A DNA stretch of 64,000 nucleotides from Aminipila butyrica (GCF_010669305.1 NZ_CP048649.1:1736001-1800000), one strand, 5' to 3'; numbered from the stretch's first letter, positions 37,411 to 45,981 are shown. Program-made: numbers and translations. Notes: generated from the sequence alone by a model not told the origin.

Positions 37411-38186
37411 AGAAAATGCCTGTGCTGTTCGTCGGTCACGGTTCGCCTATGAATGCCGTAGAGGAAAATGAGTTTGTTGAAGAGTGGCGGTCTCTGGCTC
37501 AGAAGATGCCTAGACCAAAGGCTATTTTATCCGTGTCAGCTCACTGGTATACAGAAGGAACGCGGGTTATGACCTCGGAGGCAGGAGAGACCATCTATGA
37601 TATGTATGGATTTCCTAAGGAACTTTATGATATTACTTATCCGGCCAAGGGAGCCCCTGAGTTGGCAAAAAATGTAATGAAACTGATAAGCCGGGAAGTG
37701 TTGGCGGATAATTCCTGGGGATTAGATCATGGAACCTGGTCTGTGCTGCATCGGATTTATCCTCAGGCGGATATCCCGGTGTTTCAACTGAGCGTGGATC
37801 GCTATGCATCTGCGGAAGAGCATTATCAGATTGGGCAGCAGCTGGCAGTTCTTCGGGAACAGGGCGTGCTGATTTTTGGCAGCGGTAATGTGGTACACAA
37901 TTTAGCTCGGGTGGATTGGAGCATGGAACGGTCTGGGTATCCATGGGCGGAAGAGTTTGATCAATATATAACCGAGAATATTCGGAAGCAAGAAGATAAG
38001 GCGCTGGTTGGCTATGAGCAGGCCGGCAGAGCAGCGGATTTGGCGGTTCCGATTTTGGATCACTATGCCCCGCTGCTTTATGTACTGGGCGCATCCGATG
38101 CGGATGATCAGTTGACTATATTTAATCAGGCTTGCGTGCTGGGATCTCTGTCCATGACCGGGTATCTGTTTGGAGCAGCGGTATAG
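37407..38186 (+). CDS. DODA-type extradiol aromatic ring-opening dioxygenase (YgiD-like)
   Basis: 259 residues, starting at the ATG that overlaps the GNAT stop (ATGA). The class III LigB-like fold is indicated by VLFVGHGSPMNAV (metal His), SVSAHWYTEGT, LDHGTWSVLHRIYP and GSGNVVHNL, which provide the His ligands for a divalent metal. Homologues are annotated as 4,5-DOPA dioxygenases, but in an anaerobe an oxygen-dependent role is doubtful and the true substrate is not known. Followed by a pirin gene. Confidence 0.9.
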   Translation: MKKMPVLFVGHGSPMNAVEENEFVEEWRSLAQKMPRPKAILSVSAHWYTEGTRVMTSEAGETIYDMYGFPKELYDITYPAKGAPELAKNVMKLISREVLADNSWGLDHGTWSVLHRIYPQADIPVFQLSVDRYASAEEHYQIGQQLAVLREQGVLIFGSGNVVHNLARVDWSMERSGYPWAEEFDQYITENIRKQEDKALVGYEQAGRAADLAVPILDHYAPLLYVLGASDADDQLTIFNQACVLGSLSMTGYLFGAAV

Positions 38187-38227
38187 CTAAGATAGAAATA
38201 AGATTTTAAGAAAGGATGTTGGTTTTT

Positions 38228-39058
38228 ATGAGTATTTGTAAGGTAATACAGGAAGTAAAGGGACAGCGGGCTATTGATGGAGCAGGGGTTCATCTTGTTC
38301 GTGTTTTAGGCAATAAAAATGTGCAGGAGTTTGACCCTTTTTTGATGTTAGATTCTTTTGATTCCAAGGAGCCATCAGATTATACGGCTGGATTTCCGAT
38401 GCATCCTCACCGGGGCATTGAGACGATCACGTATCTAATCTCCGGGGAGATTGAGCATAAGGACAGCTTGGGAAACCGTGGAACCATCGGACCGGGAGAG
38501 GCTCAATGGATGACAGCAGGAAGCGGTATTCTCCATGAGGAAATGCCTCTGGCAGCAGAACGGATGCTAGGGTTTCAGCTGTGGTTAAACCTGTCAAGAG
38601 AAGAGAAGATGTCGGAGCCTCGCTATTTGAGTATTGGCGATGAGCAGATTGGGGAGACCCAGGTCGGTCAGGCACAGGTGCGGGTTTTGTCGGGCAGCTT
38701 TCAGGAGGCTACCGGGGTGACGCCGAATCACTTGCCGGTTTCGATTTATGACGTGACGCTGCCTAAAGGCGCGGATATTTCTATTCCGGTAAAGTCTGGA
38801 GAAAGGGCTTTTGTGTTCCTTATTGAAGGCGACGGCTACATGGATGGCAGTCGGATATCCAGCAAGACGGCGGTTCTTTTCGGCAGTGGTGACGAGGTCT
38901 TGGTGACAGCTCCGGCGGAATCTGATTCCAGATTTATCTTTTTCTCAGGCAAGCCACTTGAAGAGCCTATTGCTTGGGGAGGCCCCATCGTTATGAATAC
39001 CAGAGAAGAGCTGAATAAAGCTTTTGAAGAACTGGAGCAGGGGACCTTTATCAAATAA
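38228..39058 (+). CDS. Pirin-family cupin protein
   Basis: 276 residues from ATG 38228 (an ATG at 38216 abuts the ribosome site). The N-terminal pirin motif FPMHPHRGIETITYLISGEIEHKDSLG and GSGILHEEMP provides the three His and one Glu that bind a metal. Pirins act as redox-sensitive regulators or quercetin-2,3-dioxygenase-like enzymes. It closes the GNAT-dioxygenase-pirin set; pairing with the extradiol dioxygenase hints at handling of phenolic compounds or oxidative stress, by inference. Confidence 0.92.
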   Translation: MSICKVIQEVKGQRAIDGAGVHLVRVLGNKNVQEFDPFLMLDSFDSKEPSDYTAGFPMHPHRGIETITYLISGEIEHKDSLGNRGTIGPGEAQWMTAGSGILHEEMPLAAERMLGFQLWLNLSREEKMSEPRYLSIGDEQIGETQVGQAQVRVLSGSFQEATGVTPNHLPVSIYDVTLPKGADISIPVKSGERAFVFLIEGDGYMDGSRISSKTAVLFGSGDEVLVTAPAESDSRFIFFSGKPLEEPIAWGGPIVMNTREELNKAFEELEQGTFIK

Positions 39059-39141
39059 TGAATATACCATGGCAAGCCAATCCTGCATAGGGGTGTATAT
39101 GTCTTAAACCTGGGCAGGGAAAGCTGCTAAATAAAATTGCT

Positions 39142-39186
39142 AAAACAAGTGTATCTATTCTTAATGGATGATGCACTTGTTTTTTT
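39142..39186 (+). terminator. Terminator after the pirin gene
   Basis: Arms AAAACAAGTG and CACTTGTTTT around a loop of about 22 bases, ending in a long T run. Confidence 0.75.
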
Positions 39187-39207
39187 GTTCCTTAGAATAA
39201 TCGATAT

Positions 39208-39236
39208 TTGACAATTTTGATTCGTGGTGTTACTCT
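39208..39236 (+). promoter_or_regulatory. Promoter of the RsgA-type gene leader
   Basis: Perfect TTGACA at 39208-39213, 17-base spacer ending in TGT, and TACTCT at 39231-39236 (extended -10). The start point would be near 39243, giving a leader of over 200 bases before the GTPase gene. Confidence 0.65.
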
Positions 39237-39269
39237 ATATACAAATAAGTATTTGAAAGAGGTGTGTTG

Positions 39270-39287
39270 ATGTCGGTCCTTCGATAA
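39270..39287 (+). CDS. Five-codon leader peptide MSVLR
   Basis: ATG-TCG-GTC-CTT-CGA-TAA with a near-perfect ribosome site AAGAGGTG five bases upstream. It starts about 28 bases after the predicted transcription start. Its stop codon forms the base of a long hairpin, as expected for a leader ORF that senses stalled ribosomes. Such short ORFs are too small for ordinary gene callers. Confidence 0.55.
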   Translation: MSVLR

Positions 39288-39426
39288 GGTAATTATTTGT
39301 ATCACAGAAACAGGAATTTGACCTGTTAGTTTTGTGTGCCCAAATGCCTTACGAAATGACCAATAGATGTGTTTCATTGACACCTTTTGTTGGTTTTACA
39401 GCGCAGTGGGTAACTGCGCTTTTTTT
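39285..39426 (+). promoter_or_regulatory. Putative ribosome-mediated transcription attenuator
   Basis: Hairpin 1 runs from the leader stop codon to 39351: TAAGG/CCTTA, ATTTG/CAAAT, CACA/TGTG and an inner AACAGG/CCTGTT. A strong intrinsic terminator follows: 8-bp stem AGCGCAGT/ACTGCGCT (39400-39407 with 39413-39420), five-base loop, six T. The GTPase coding frame begins about 50 bases after it. A ribosome held on the leader ORF would melt hairpin 1 and change folding ahead of the terminator. I could not define a convincing antiterminator by eye, apart from a short ACCAA/TTGGT pairing beside the terminator. Confidence 0.55.
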
Positions 39427-39476
39427 GTCGCAAAGGAATTGGGGACACGTATACTTTGCGAAAGGATTTTGAAGCA

Positions 39477-40556
39477 GTGAATATCAATTTAAAAAACTAT
39501 GGACTAAATGAACGATTTAACCAAGAAGCAACCCTATACGAGGGTCTGTTTATTGCCAGGGTGACCGAGCAACACCGTGAGTTATATAAAGTAATCAATG
39601 AATGGGGTGAAATGGAAGCGAGTGTTTCGGGAAAACTTGCTTATCAGGCAGATGATCAAACCAGTTTCCCTGCCGTTGGAGATTGGGTAATGATTGACCG
39701 ATTGGAAGGAAGTAACGGCAAAGCCATTATTCATCACATTTTGCGTCGTAAAAGCGTTTTAGCACGGCAGGCCGCCGGTACGGAAAACGTCGGGCAAGTG
39801 ATTGCGGCCAACATTGATACAATCTTCATTTGTATGTCCCTTAACGCGGATTTTAATGTTCGTCGAATAGAGCGATATTTAACCATTGCATGGGACAGTA
39901 TGGCAACCCCGGTTATCATTCTGACCAAATCCGATTTGTGCAATGATTTACCGCTTAAGTTGAAGGAAATTGCTTCCGTGAGCATGGGCGTGGCTGTTAT
40001 CATCTGTTCTTCTGAAAATGAAGAAGGGTTTGGCGAACTTAACGCTTATATTAGACCAGAAGAAACAATTGCCTTTGTAGGTTCGTCAGGGGTTGGCAAG
40101 TCTACACTTATCAATTGTCTTATGGGGCAGAATGTACTTGCGACAAACGGGATACGAGAAGAGGATGCCAAGGGTAGACATACCACAACCCACCGGCAGT
40201 TATTGCTGTTGCCAAAGGGTGGTATTGTCATAGACACGCCTGGTATGCGAGAGTTACAGATTCATACGGGCAACTTGTCAAAAACCTTTGAGGATGTGGA
40301 AGAAATTGCTGCCCAGTGTAAGTTTGGCGATTGTTCTCACGGTGTAGAGCCAGGCTGTGCTATTAGGGAAGCCATTGAAAAGGGGACACTGTCGCAAAAA
40401 CGCTTTGAGAGCTATCAAAAATTGCAGCGGGAAGTATCCTATGATGGACTGAATGCTCGCCAGCTTGAAAACGAGAAGCTTCATAGAATGTTCGGTGGCA
40501 AGGCTGAAATGAAACAGTTAAAAAAATATATGAAAGATAAGAAGAATAATAGATAA
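39477..40556 (+). CDS. rsgA: RsgA-type ribosome small subunit-dependent GTPase
   Basis: 359 residues from a GTG at 39477 with AAAGGA upstream; a TTG at 39456 would add seven residues. Circularly permuted GTPase order: G4 ILTKSDL, then G1 GSSGVGKST, then G3 DTPGMRE, after an N-terminal OB fold. The C-terminal zinc knuckle CKFGDCSHGVEPGC is complete. The family helps mature the 30S subunit and can release stalled or immature subunits. The attenuator upstream implies induction when translation is disturbed, for example by an antibiotic; that is inference. Whether it is the only RsgA in the genome cannot be seen here; housekeeping rsgA usually sits next to prpC/prkC, which are absent, so it may be a paralogue. 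Confidence 0.88.
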   Translation: MNINLKNYGLNERFNQEATLYEGLFIARVTEQHRELYKVINEWGEMEASVSGKLAYQADDQTSFPAVGDWVMIDRLEGSNGKAIIHHILRRKSVLARQAAGTENVGQVIAANIDTIFICMSLNADFNVRRIERYLTIAWDSMATPVIILTKSDLCNDLPLKLKEIASVSMGVAVIICSSENEEGFGELNAYIRPEETIAFVGSSGVGKSTLINCLMGQNVLATNGIREEDAKGRHTTTHRQLLLLPKGGIVIDTPGMRELQIHTGNLSKTFEDVEEIAAQCKFGDCSHGVEPGCAIREAIEKGTLSQKRFESYQKLQREVSYDGLNARQLENEKLHRMFGGKAEMKQLKKYMKDKKNNR

Positions 40557-40689
40557 TATGAAAGGAGGGGTGTCTTATCCCTAAAGGTGCATTGGATTCG
40601 GTATTGTGTGCGGCAAGGGCTAGCGCATAATTCAAATGGAAGAATAGTCCTTGCGTAATCCTATTTGGCAATTATTTAGGAGGTACACA

Positions 40690-40965
40690 ATGGTCTACAA
40701 AAATGCAAATCATGTACTGCCAGAGGAGTTGATTCTGGTCATACAACAACATATTGACGGCGAATATCTTTATATTCCTCGTAAAGAGGAAAACAAAAAA
40801 GGCTGGGGTGAATTGCGTAATAGCAAGACATTACTTGAGAAACGCAATGAAACTATTTTTATGGAATACCAGCGTGGTACACCTGTCCAGCAGCTGGCAA
40901 ATACGTTTTACCTGTCGCCAAAGACTGTATACAAGATTCTGGCTGAAATGAAAAAGGATAGATAG
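40690..40965 (+). CDS. CD3324-family Mor-like helix-turn-helix protein
   Basis: 91 residues from ATG 40690, with TAGGAGG upstream. The C-terminal half is a HTH (TPVQQLANTFYLSPKTVYKILAEMKK). The N-terminal part (VLPEELILVIQQHIDGEYLYIPRK) and GWGELRNSKTLLEKRNETIF match the clostridial CD3324 family related to Mor activators. It could regulate its neighbours; no target site was found. A terminator follows. Confidence 0.85.
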   Translation: MVYKNANHVLPEELILVIQQHIDGEYLYIPRKEENKKGWGELRNSKTLLEKRNETIFMEYQRGTPVQQLANTFYLSPKTVYKILAEMKKDR

Positions 40966-40972
40966 AGAGGAA

Positions 40973-41006
40973 AAGCGGCAGGGCAGAATTGTCCTGTCGC
41001 TTTTTT
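40973..41006 (+). terminator. Terminator after the CD3324-type gene
   Basis: Arms AAGCGGCAGGGCA and TTGTCCTGTCGCTT pair with a few G-T pairs around a short loop; six T follow. Confidence 0.8.
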
Positions 41007-41111
41007 ATTTCTGTAGTGTTTAGTAGGGTGCCTTTACTGACGTAGTGTAATACACTTTAATCATGCAGAAAATAGTAGAACAGATAACAGAGAAGATAAG
41101 GAGCGATCACC

Positions 41112-41831
41112 ATGGAATATCCAAAAAGCCAGAAATATAACACCCCCGAATTACTGTCGACGGCTATGGGACCTAATCCCTTTAAATTACAGGAAGAAAT
41201 GCTGCTAAATCATAAAATTCCTGCTGAAAGTCTTGTTTGCGACCTGGGGAGCGGGCAAGGGCATACAAGTGTTATGCTTGCAAAAGATTATGGTTTCAAA
41301 GTGTATGCTGCTGACTTATGGAGTGAACCAGCGGAAAACCGCAGTTTTTTTTATAAGATGGGTTTAACGCTTAATCAGGTTACACCGGTTAAGGCTGATG
41401 CTACCGCGTTGCCCTTTGAAAAAGAGTTTTTTGATGCGGTAGTCAGCACGGACTCTTACAATTATTGGGGACGTGATCCAAAATACTTAGATGAGAAATT
41501 ACTGCCTTTTATTAAACCCGGTGGATATATTTACTGCTGTGTGCCGGGACTGAAAAAGGATTGCCATGATAACCTGCCGAAAGAACTGCTCCTCTCCTGG
41601 TCACCAGAGGAACTTGCCTATCTGCGAGATCTTGTTTATTGGACGAAAATCGTGAGCAGCAGTCGGGATGCAGAGGTTCTTTCTATATACGAGATGGAAA
41701 GCAACGAGAATGTCTGGCAGGATTGGCTGAAACAAGAAGAAAATGAGGTAGCGGTTCATTGCCGCAAAACAATGGAGGCCGGTGGCGGAAAATATCTGAA
41801 TTTTATTGCTTTTGTACTGCGGAAAAAATAA
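41112..41831 (+). CDS. Class I SAM-dependent methyltransferase
   Basis: 239 residues. SAM-binding motif I is VCDLGSGQGHTSVML, motif II is VYAADLW, then KADATALPF and FDAVVSTDSYNYWG, which occupies the motif IV position. The C-terminal ~70 residues are variable and helical. Substrate unknown; the resemblance is to small-molecule or lipid methyltransferases, not rRNA enzymes. AAGGAGC lies before the ATG. Confidence 0.88.
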   Translation: MEYPKSQKYNTPELLSTAMGPNPFKLQEEMLLNHKIPAESLVCDLGSGQGHTSVMLAKDYGFKVYAADLWSEPAENRSFFYKMGLTLNQVTPVKADATALPFEKEFFDAVVSTDSYNYWGRDPKYLDEKLLPFIKPGGYIYCCVPGLKKDCHDNLPKELLLSWSPEELAYLRDLVYWTKIVSSSRDAEVLSIYEMESNENVWQDWLKQEENEVAVHCRKTMEAGGGKYLNFIAFVLRKK

Positions 41832-41882
41832 TAGTTTAGACAGTGCGGCCTATATATAAAAGTCTCGACACACTGGTACATA

Positions 41883-41916
41883 AGAAATAGCGTAGCTTTT
41901 TAGCTACGCTATTTCT
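41883..41916. terminator. Bidirectional terminator between methyltransferase and arginase-fold genes
   Basis: Perfect 15-bp stem AGAAATAGCGTAGCT/AGCTACGCTATTTCT with a four-T loop; it serves both converging genes. Confidence 0.9.
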
Positions 41917-41946
41917 TTCTATCTTCAGTTCATCTTATCGTATATG

Positions 41947-43635
41947 TTATATGCTCATGCCCAGCTGGATAATTTCTTCTAGAATAGCAATTTTCTTCTG
42001 TCCTAAAGCGGTATAGCCTAACATGCACAGGCCCACTACCTCAAATTCTTCAGAACATAACTTTAATAACTTGGAAAGAGTCTCCGTGTGCAGGCCACCG
42101 GCTGCCGGAACGGGCTGGTAGGGAAATTCCAACGGGTCGATGACATCGATATCGATGTGGATATAGAGTTTTTTCTTGCCTTTTTCTTTTAAAGCTGAAA
42201 GAACGGCTTCTGGCTGGCGGTTAGCCGTAGGGGCTGTGATTACGCGAAGCTGATTCTCCGCGATATATTGCTCTTCAACTGGATCGCAGTCCCGAGTCCC
42301 TACCATAACCACCTGAGCAGGTGTGAGGGTGGAATACATCAGGTCCAGGATGGTTTCATGAGTGTCCCCCAGAAGTGTGCGGAGGGGCATGCCGTGAAAA
42401 TTCTTACTAGGAGAGGACTCTGGTGTGTTGAGATCGCCATGAGCATCGAAAAAGAGCACAGCTAGATCTCCTTGGGATGTATAGTTCATGTAGGATAAGG
42501 GCAGGACTTCCACGTCATCGCCGCCTCCTACGGTGAATAAGGTGTGAGGCTCTTCTGTATCCAGCATCGCTTTTACGGTGTGAAGCTGCTTATAGATGGT
42601 GTGATAGCCCCAGATATTGTTTTCGATGGACAAGTCTTCCTGAAGGTCCACAGGAATTTCTACAAACTGTTCCATATCTAAATAATCTTTTTTCAGATCT
42701 AAGGCTCCTTCGTAGGTGGCCTTATTTGCACCGCCGCCCTGCCACTGTGGATAAAGAAGATTTAAGTGATTTCTTTTTTTAGTATCCATACCGCATCCCA
42801 GCCGTACAATTTCTTTGATGACCTCATCTTCCTTGCCGCCTGAGACATTATATTCTAAAAGTCCAAGTCCGATGAGGTGAAATTCTTGGTTCAGCCTCTT
42901 CAAGATCTCTAAGAAATTACGTATTTTCAGGCCATTGGCAGCAGGAACCGGTACGTAAGGAAACTCACCAGGGTCTAATACGTCTAAATCAATGTGCACA
43001 TAGATATAGCGGTGATTCTTTTCCCGTACCATGGAAAGGACCTTTTCTGTACTTCTTTCCATATCAGCTACCGTCAGGGCTGTGATGGGAGCATCCTTGA
43101 TGTATTGTTTCTCTGCTTCATCTAAGTCCCGTGCTCCCAGCAGCATAACCTGAGAAGGATCCAGACTGGAAAACAGTGTATGGACCATTTTTTCATCACC
43201 TTGTCCCTGGAGGGTTCGAAGGGGCATACCGTAAAAGTACTTGCTGTCAGAGGATTCTGGTGTGTGCAGATCACCGTGGGAATCAAAGTACAGCAGGGTC
43301 ATGTCCCCCTGAGTCAGTTGGTTGAGGTAGGAGATGCTGGCCATATCCGAATCACAACCGCCGCCGATGGTAAAAATGGTTTTCGGCTGGTGCTGTGAAA
43401 TCTGCTCTTTGGCTTGACGTAGCTGGTTCATGATGTCGTCATAACCGAGAATGTTATTCTTTTGTTGACTGATGGGCTGAGTGCTTACATCAACAGTAGA
43501 AAGTTCACAATCCGGCAGGTAATGGTTGATGATTTCCAGGCCGCCTTCATAAGTAGACATTTCTTGTCCGCCGCTCTGCCATTGGGGGATAAAAAGGTTT
43601 AAATGTTTTTTTTCATATGGATTCACTCTCCTCAC
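41947..43635 (-). CDS. Tandem arginase/agmatinase-fold protein (two ureohydrolase domains)
   Basis: About 560 residues with two homologous ureohydrolase domains, each starting with HLNLxxPQWQxGG and ending near EIxxLG. Metal motifs per unit: unit 1 TIGGGCDSD, YFDSHGDLHTP, HIDLDVLDP; unit 2 TVGGGDDVE, FFDAHGDLNTP, HIDIDVIDP. The DxHxD and DxDxxDP sets are intact in both, but the His of the canonical GGDHS motif is Asp in both units, so the metal centre may differ from true arginase. The start is uncertain: the frame opens at 43713, but a promoter lies inside that extension, and the only in-frame starts downstream are GTG codons at 43635 and 43626. The ornithine-linked enzyme at 44840 suggests arginine catabolism. 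Confidence 0.82.
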   Translation of the reverse strand: MRRVNPYEKKHLNLFIPQWQSGGQEMSTYEGGLEIINHYLPDCELSTVDVSTQPISQQKNNILGYDDIMNQLRQAKEQISQHQPKTIFTIGGGCDSDMASISYLNQLTQGDMTLLYFDSHGDLHTPESSDSKYFYGMPLRTLQGQGDEKMVHTLFSSLDPSQVMLLGARDLDEAEKQYIKDAPITALTVADMERSTEKVLSMVREKNHRYIYVHIDLDVLDPGEFPYVPVPAANGLKIRNFLEILKRLNQEFHLIGLGLLEYNVSGGKEDEVIKEIVRLGCGMDTKKRNHLNLLYPQWQGGGANKATYEGALDLKKDYLDMEQFVEIPVDLQEDLSIENNIWGYHTIYKQLHTVKAMLDTEEPHTLFTVGGGDDVEVLPLSYMNYTSQGDLAVLFFDAHGDLNTPESSPSKNFHGMPLRTLLGDTHETILDLMYSTLTPAQVVMVGTRDCDPVEEQYIAENQLRVITAPTANRQPEAVLSALKEKGKKKLYIHIDIDVIDPLEFPYQPVPAAGGLHTETLSKLLKLCSEEFEVVGLCMLGYTALGQKKIAILEEIIQLGMSI

Positions 43636-43678
43636 TTTTTCTTTTGCAAAATATCTCTTGTATCTTGTAGACAATTTA

Positions 43679-43707
43679 ACTATAATATAAAAAATAAAAT
43701 TAGTAAA
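43679..43707 (-). promoter_or_regulatory. Promoter of the tandem arginase gene
   Basis: On the minus strand, TTTACT (43707-43702), 17 bases, then TATAGT (43684-43679). It predicts a start near 43672 and rules out the ORF's first Met at 43713. Confidence 0.55.
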
Positions 43708-43762
43708 ACGCATGTTTGTTATTATAATAATGAGTATAACTCATTATTTGGAGGGACTTATT

Positions 43763-44665
43763 ATGAGCTTGTCTCAATATGGGGCTTTTATTAAAACCGT
43801 GGAATGTGGCAGTCTGACTAAAGCAGCCGAAGCTTTGGGCTATACCCAGTCAGGCATCAGCCACTTGCTGAATGCCTTGGAAAAGGACATGCAAATGACG
43901 TTGCTTATTCGGGAGCGGTCAGGGGTGCGGATGACATCGGATGGACAGCAGTTATTGCCTTATTTTCAGGCAATTTGTAACGGGTATCACAACTTGTCAG
44001 CCAAGGTGAAGGAAATACAACGGTTGGAGTCGGGGCTAGTGCGAGTTGGTACGTTTACCAGTGTGTCCGCTCAGTGGCTGCCAGGAATGATTGCCGCTTT
44101 TCAAATAGATTTTCCACACATTCAGTTTGAACTGCTCCACGGCACCAATGAAGAAAATGAAGCTTGGGTCAAAAATGGACGGGTTGACTGCGCATTTGTC
44201 CGAGTGCCCGGGGATGAGCAGCTGGAAATCATATTTTTAAGGCGAGATCCACTGGTGGCCGTTCTGCCAGAGAACCACCCCTTGGCAGAGCAGCCAACTT
44301 TTCCTCTAGCCAATTTGCCGCACTATGCCTATATAAAGTTGTATGAAGGCATAGATGAGGAAGTACCAGAGGTGCTAGAGCTATTTCAAGCCTGGAATCT
44401 TCAACCGGAAGTTCGCTTCTCAGAAAAAGATGATTATGCCATTGTAGCCATGGTAGAAAAGGGACTGGGGATTAGTATTCTGCCGGAGTTGGTCTTGAAG
44501 GATACCGGCCGTCGGGTGGTGAGCAAAGTTTTGGATGTACCGGCTTATCGAGATTTGGGAGTCGCGGTTCGAGATCAAAGCCTGCTGTCTGCATCGGCTC
44601 AAACATTTTTGACTTATGTACAGAGATGGATTGCGGAGGAATACGGAGATGGTGATCGGTTCTAG
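43763..44665 (+). CDS. LysR-family transcriptional regulator
   Basis: 300 residues from ATG 43763, preceded by GGAGGG. The N-terminal HTH reads FIKTVECGSLTKAAEALGYTQSGISHLLNALEKDM; residues about 90-295 form the periplasmic-binding-like effector domain. It is divergent from the tandem arginase gene, whose promoter is about 60 bases away, and upstream of the TIGR00300 gene, so it probably regulates both by LysR convention. The effector might be arginine or ornithine, by context only. Confidence 0.92.
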   Translation: MSLSQYGAFIKTVECGSLTKAAEALGYTQSGISHLLNALEKDMQMTLLIRERSGVRMTSDGQQLLPYFQAICNGYHNLSAKVKEIQRLESGLVRVGTFTSVSAQWLPGMIAAFQIDFPHIQFELLHGTNEENEAWVKNGRVDCAFVRVPGDEQLEIIFLRRDPLVAVLPENHPLAEQPTFPLANLPHYAYIKLYEGIDEEVPEVLELFQAWNLQPEVRFSEKDDYAIVAMVEKGLGISILPELVLKDTGRRVVSKVLDVPAYRDLGVAVRDQSLLSASAQTFLTYVQRWIAEEYGDGDRF

Positions 44666-44707
44666 GTCTAAAAATAGCGGTATCATTCCAAAGAAGGGAG
44701 TGATATA

Positions 44708-44809
44708 ATGAATGCATTGATGAGAATACATCAAGCAGCCTTGGAAAAGTTTGAAAAACTGCCCATCTGCCCTTGGATAGGGAGGCGTTTTGTGGTATAC
44801 TTATTCTAA
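44708..44809 (+). CDS. Possible 33-residue small ORF
   Basis: ATG with AAGGGAGTG upstream; product begins MNALMRIHQAALEKF and ends RRFVVYLF. The promoter for the next gene lies within it, and no family is recognised, so this may be a chance ORF. Confidence 0.3.
   Translation: MNALMRIHQAALEKFEKLPICPWIGRRFVVYLF
44773..44801 (+). promoter_or_regulatory. Promoter of the TIGR00300 gene
   Basis: TTGGAT at 44773-44778, 17-base spacer, TATACT at 44796-44801; a short leader to the AAGGAC ribosome site before 44840. Confidence 0.6.
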
Positions 44810-44839
44810 AAATTTTGCAAAAGTAAGAAGGACGATGAT

Positions 44840-45931
44840 ATGCAGTTTAAATTAAATGACTATTGTGAGCCGGATTTTTCGCTGGACAAATTTGTGAATT
44901 CTCCGGATGTAATTTTAGAACACGCACCGAAGGACATGGTAGCCCCTCTGGGCTTTCACGCCACCTCTATTTTCCCTGAATATTATAAAATCGACGGTAA
45001 ATGGCTGTTAGCAGAAGATTCCAGAATGGACTGTGTGGCAATATATGAAAATGGAAAGATTTACGTGCGGGAATTCCGGAATATCCGGGGCGGAGATGCT
45101 GTTGTCATGGGGCGAACGGAAAACTGTCAGGAAGGTATCTATGTTCACGCAGATTGCTTCCGCTCGAAGGAACAGAAGAACCAGGAAGCCTTTGCCTTTC
45201 GTCAGGGCAGGAGCAGAGAGACGGGCTTTTCCTGTGACTACGACCATATAAATGGTTTGTTGAAGCACGAGAAGGAAAATGGTTATGTGGTTTGGGTTCT
45301 GGGCCCAGCCTGTACCTTTGATTTAGAAGCCAGAAAGTGTTTTTCAAAATTGATTGAAAACGGGTACGTTCATGCACTTTTAGCGGGAAATGCTCTTGCT
45401 ACCCACGATTTAGAAGCAGGCCTTTTGGGTACGGCTCTGGGCCAGGACCTGTATACACAGCGGCCGCACTTCAACGGGCATTACAACCACATTGATACCA
45501 TCAACAAGGTGAACCTTCATGGCTCCGTCGCGAATTTCATTGAGAAGGAGAACATTCAGGACGGTATCATGTACAGTATGGTGAAAAGTGAGGTTCCTTT
45601 TGTACTCAACGGTTCCATCCGAGACGACGGACCGCTGCCGGATGTATATGAACATACTTATGACGGACAGGATGCCATGCGAGCTCATCTGAGAAAGGCC
45701 ACTACGGTCATTGGCATGGCTACCACCCTTCACACCATTGCCTCTGGCAACATGACTCCTACCTATAGAGTCTTGGCAGATGGAACCATCCGAGAAGTCT
45801 ATTTCTACACGGTAGATACGGCAGAATTTGCTGTCAACAAGTTGGGAGACCGAGGCAGTCTGGGAGCAAGAGGAATCGTGACCAACGTGCAGGATTTTGT
45901 AGGAAACCTCTGCAAGGGTCTGGGCCTGTAA
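44840..45931 (+). CDS. TIGR00300 family protein, ornithine cyclodeaminase-like
   Basis: 363 residues. The sequence matches the LOR/SDH-related TIGR00300 family: YKIDGKWLLAEDSRMDCVAIYENG in the N-terminal part and the Rossmann-like ALLAGNALATHDLEAGLLGTALGQDLYTQ with FNGHYNHIDTIN. Archaeal members are ornithine cyclodeaminases that convert ornithine to proline and ammonia, reportedly with a nickel-pincer nucleotide cofactor. Together with the upstream arginase-fold gene, an arginine to ornithine to proline route is a reasonable inference. The cofactor genes larBCE are not in the window. The DUF6485 gene follows 50 bases later. Confidence 0.85.
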   Translation: MQFKLNDYCEPDFSLDKFVNSPDVILEHAPKDMVAPLGFHATSIFPEYYKIDGKWLLAEDSRMDCVAIYENGKIYVREFRNIRGGDAVVMGRTENCQEGIYVHADCFRSKEQKNQEAFAFRQGRSRETGFSCDYDHINGLLKHEKENGYVVWVLGPACTFDLEARKCFSKLIENGYVHALLAGNALATHDLEAGLLGTALGQDLYTQRPHFNGHYNHIDTINKVNLHGSVANFIEKENIQDGIMYSMVKSEVPFVLNGSIRDDGPLPDVYEHTYDGQDAMRAHLRKATTVIGMATTLHTIASGNMTPTYRVLADGTIREVYFYTVDTAEFAVNKLGDRGSLGARGIVTNVQDFVGNLCKGLGL

Positions 45932-45981
45932 ACATAGTAAAGACCATTTGTATACACGGTGAAGAATAAGGAGGAAGAACG

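Noticed and set aside
37407..39058. Aromatic-degradation pathway suggested by the dioxygenase and pirin genes
   Set aside because: No other pathway genes are present, and the organism looks anaerobic, so a pathway claim is not supported.
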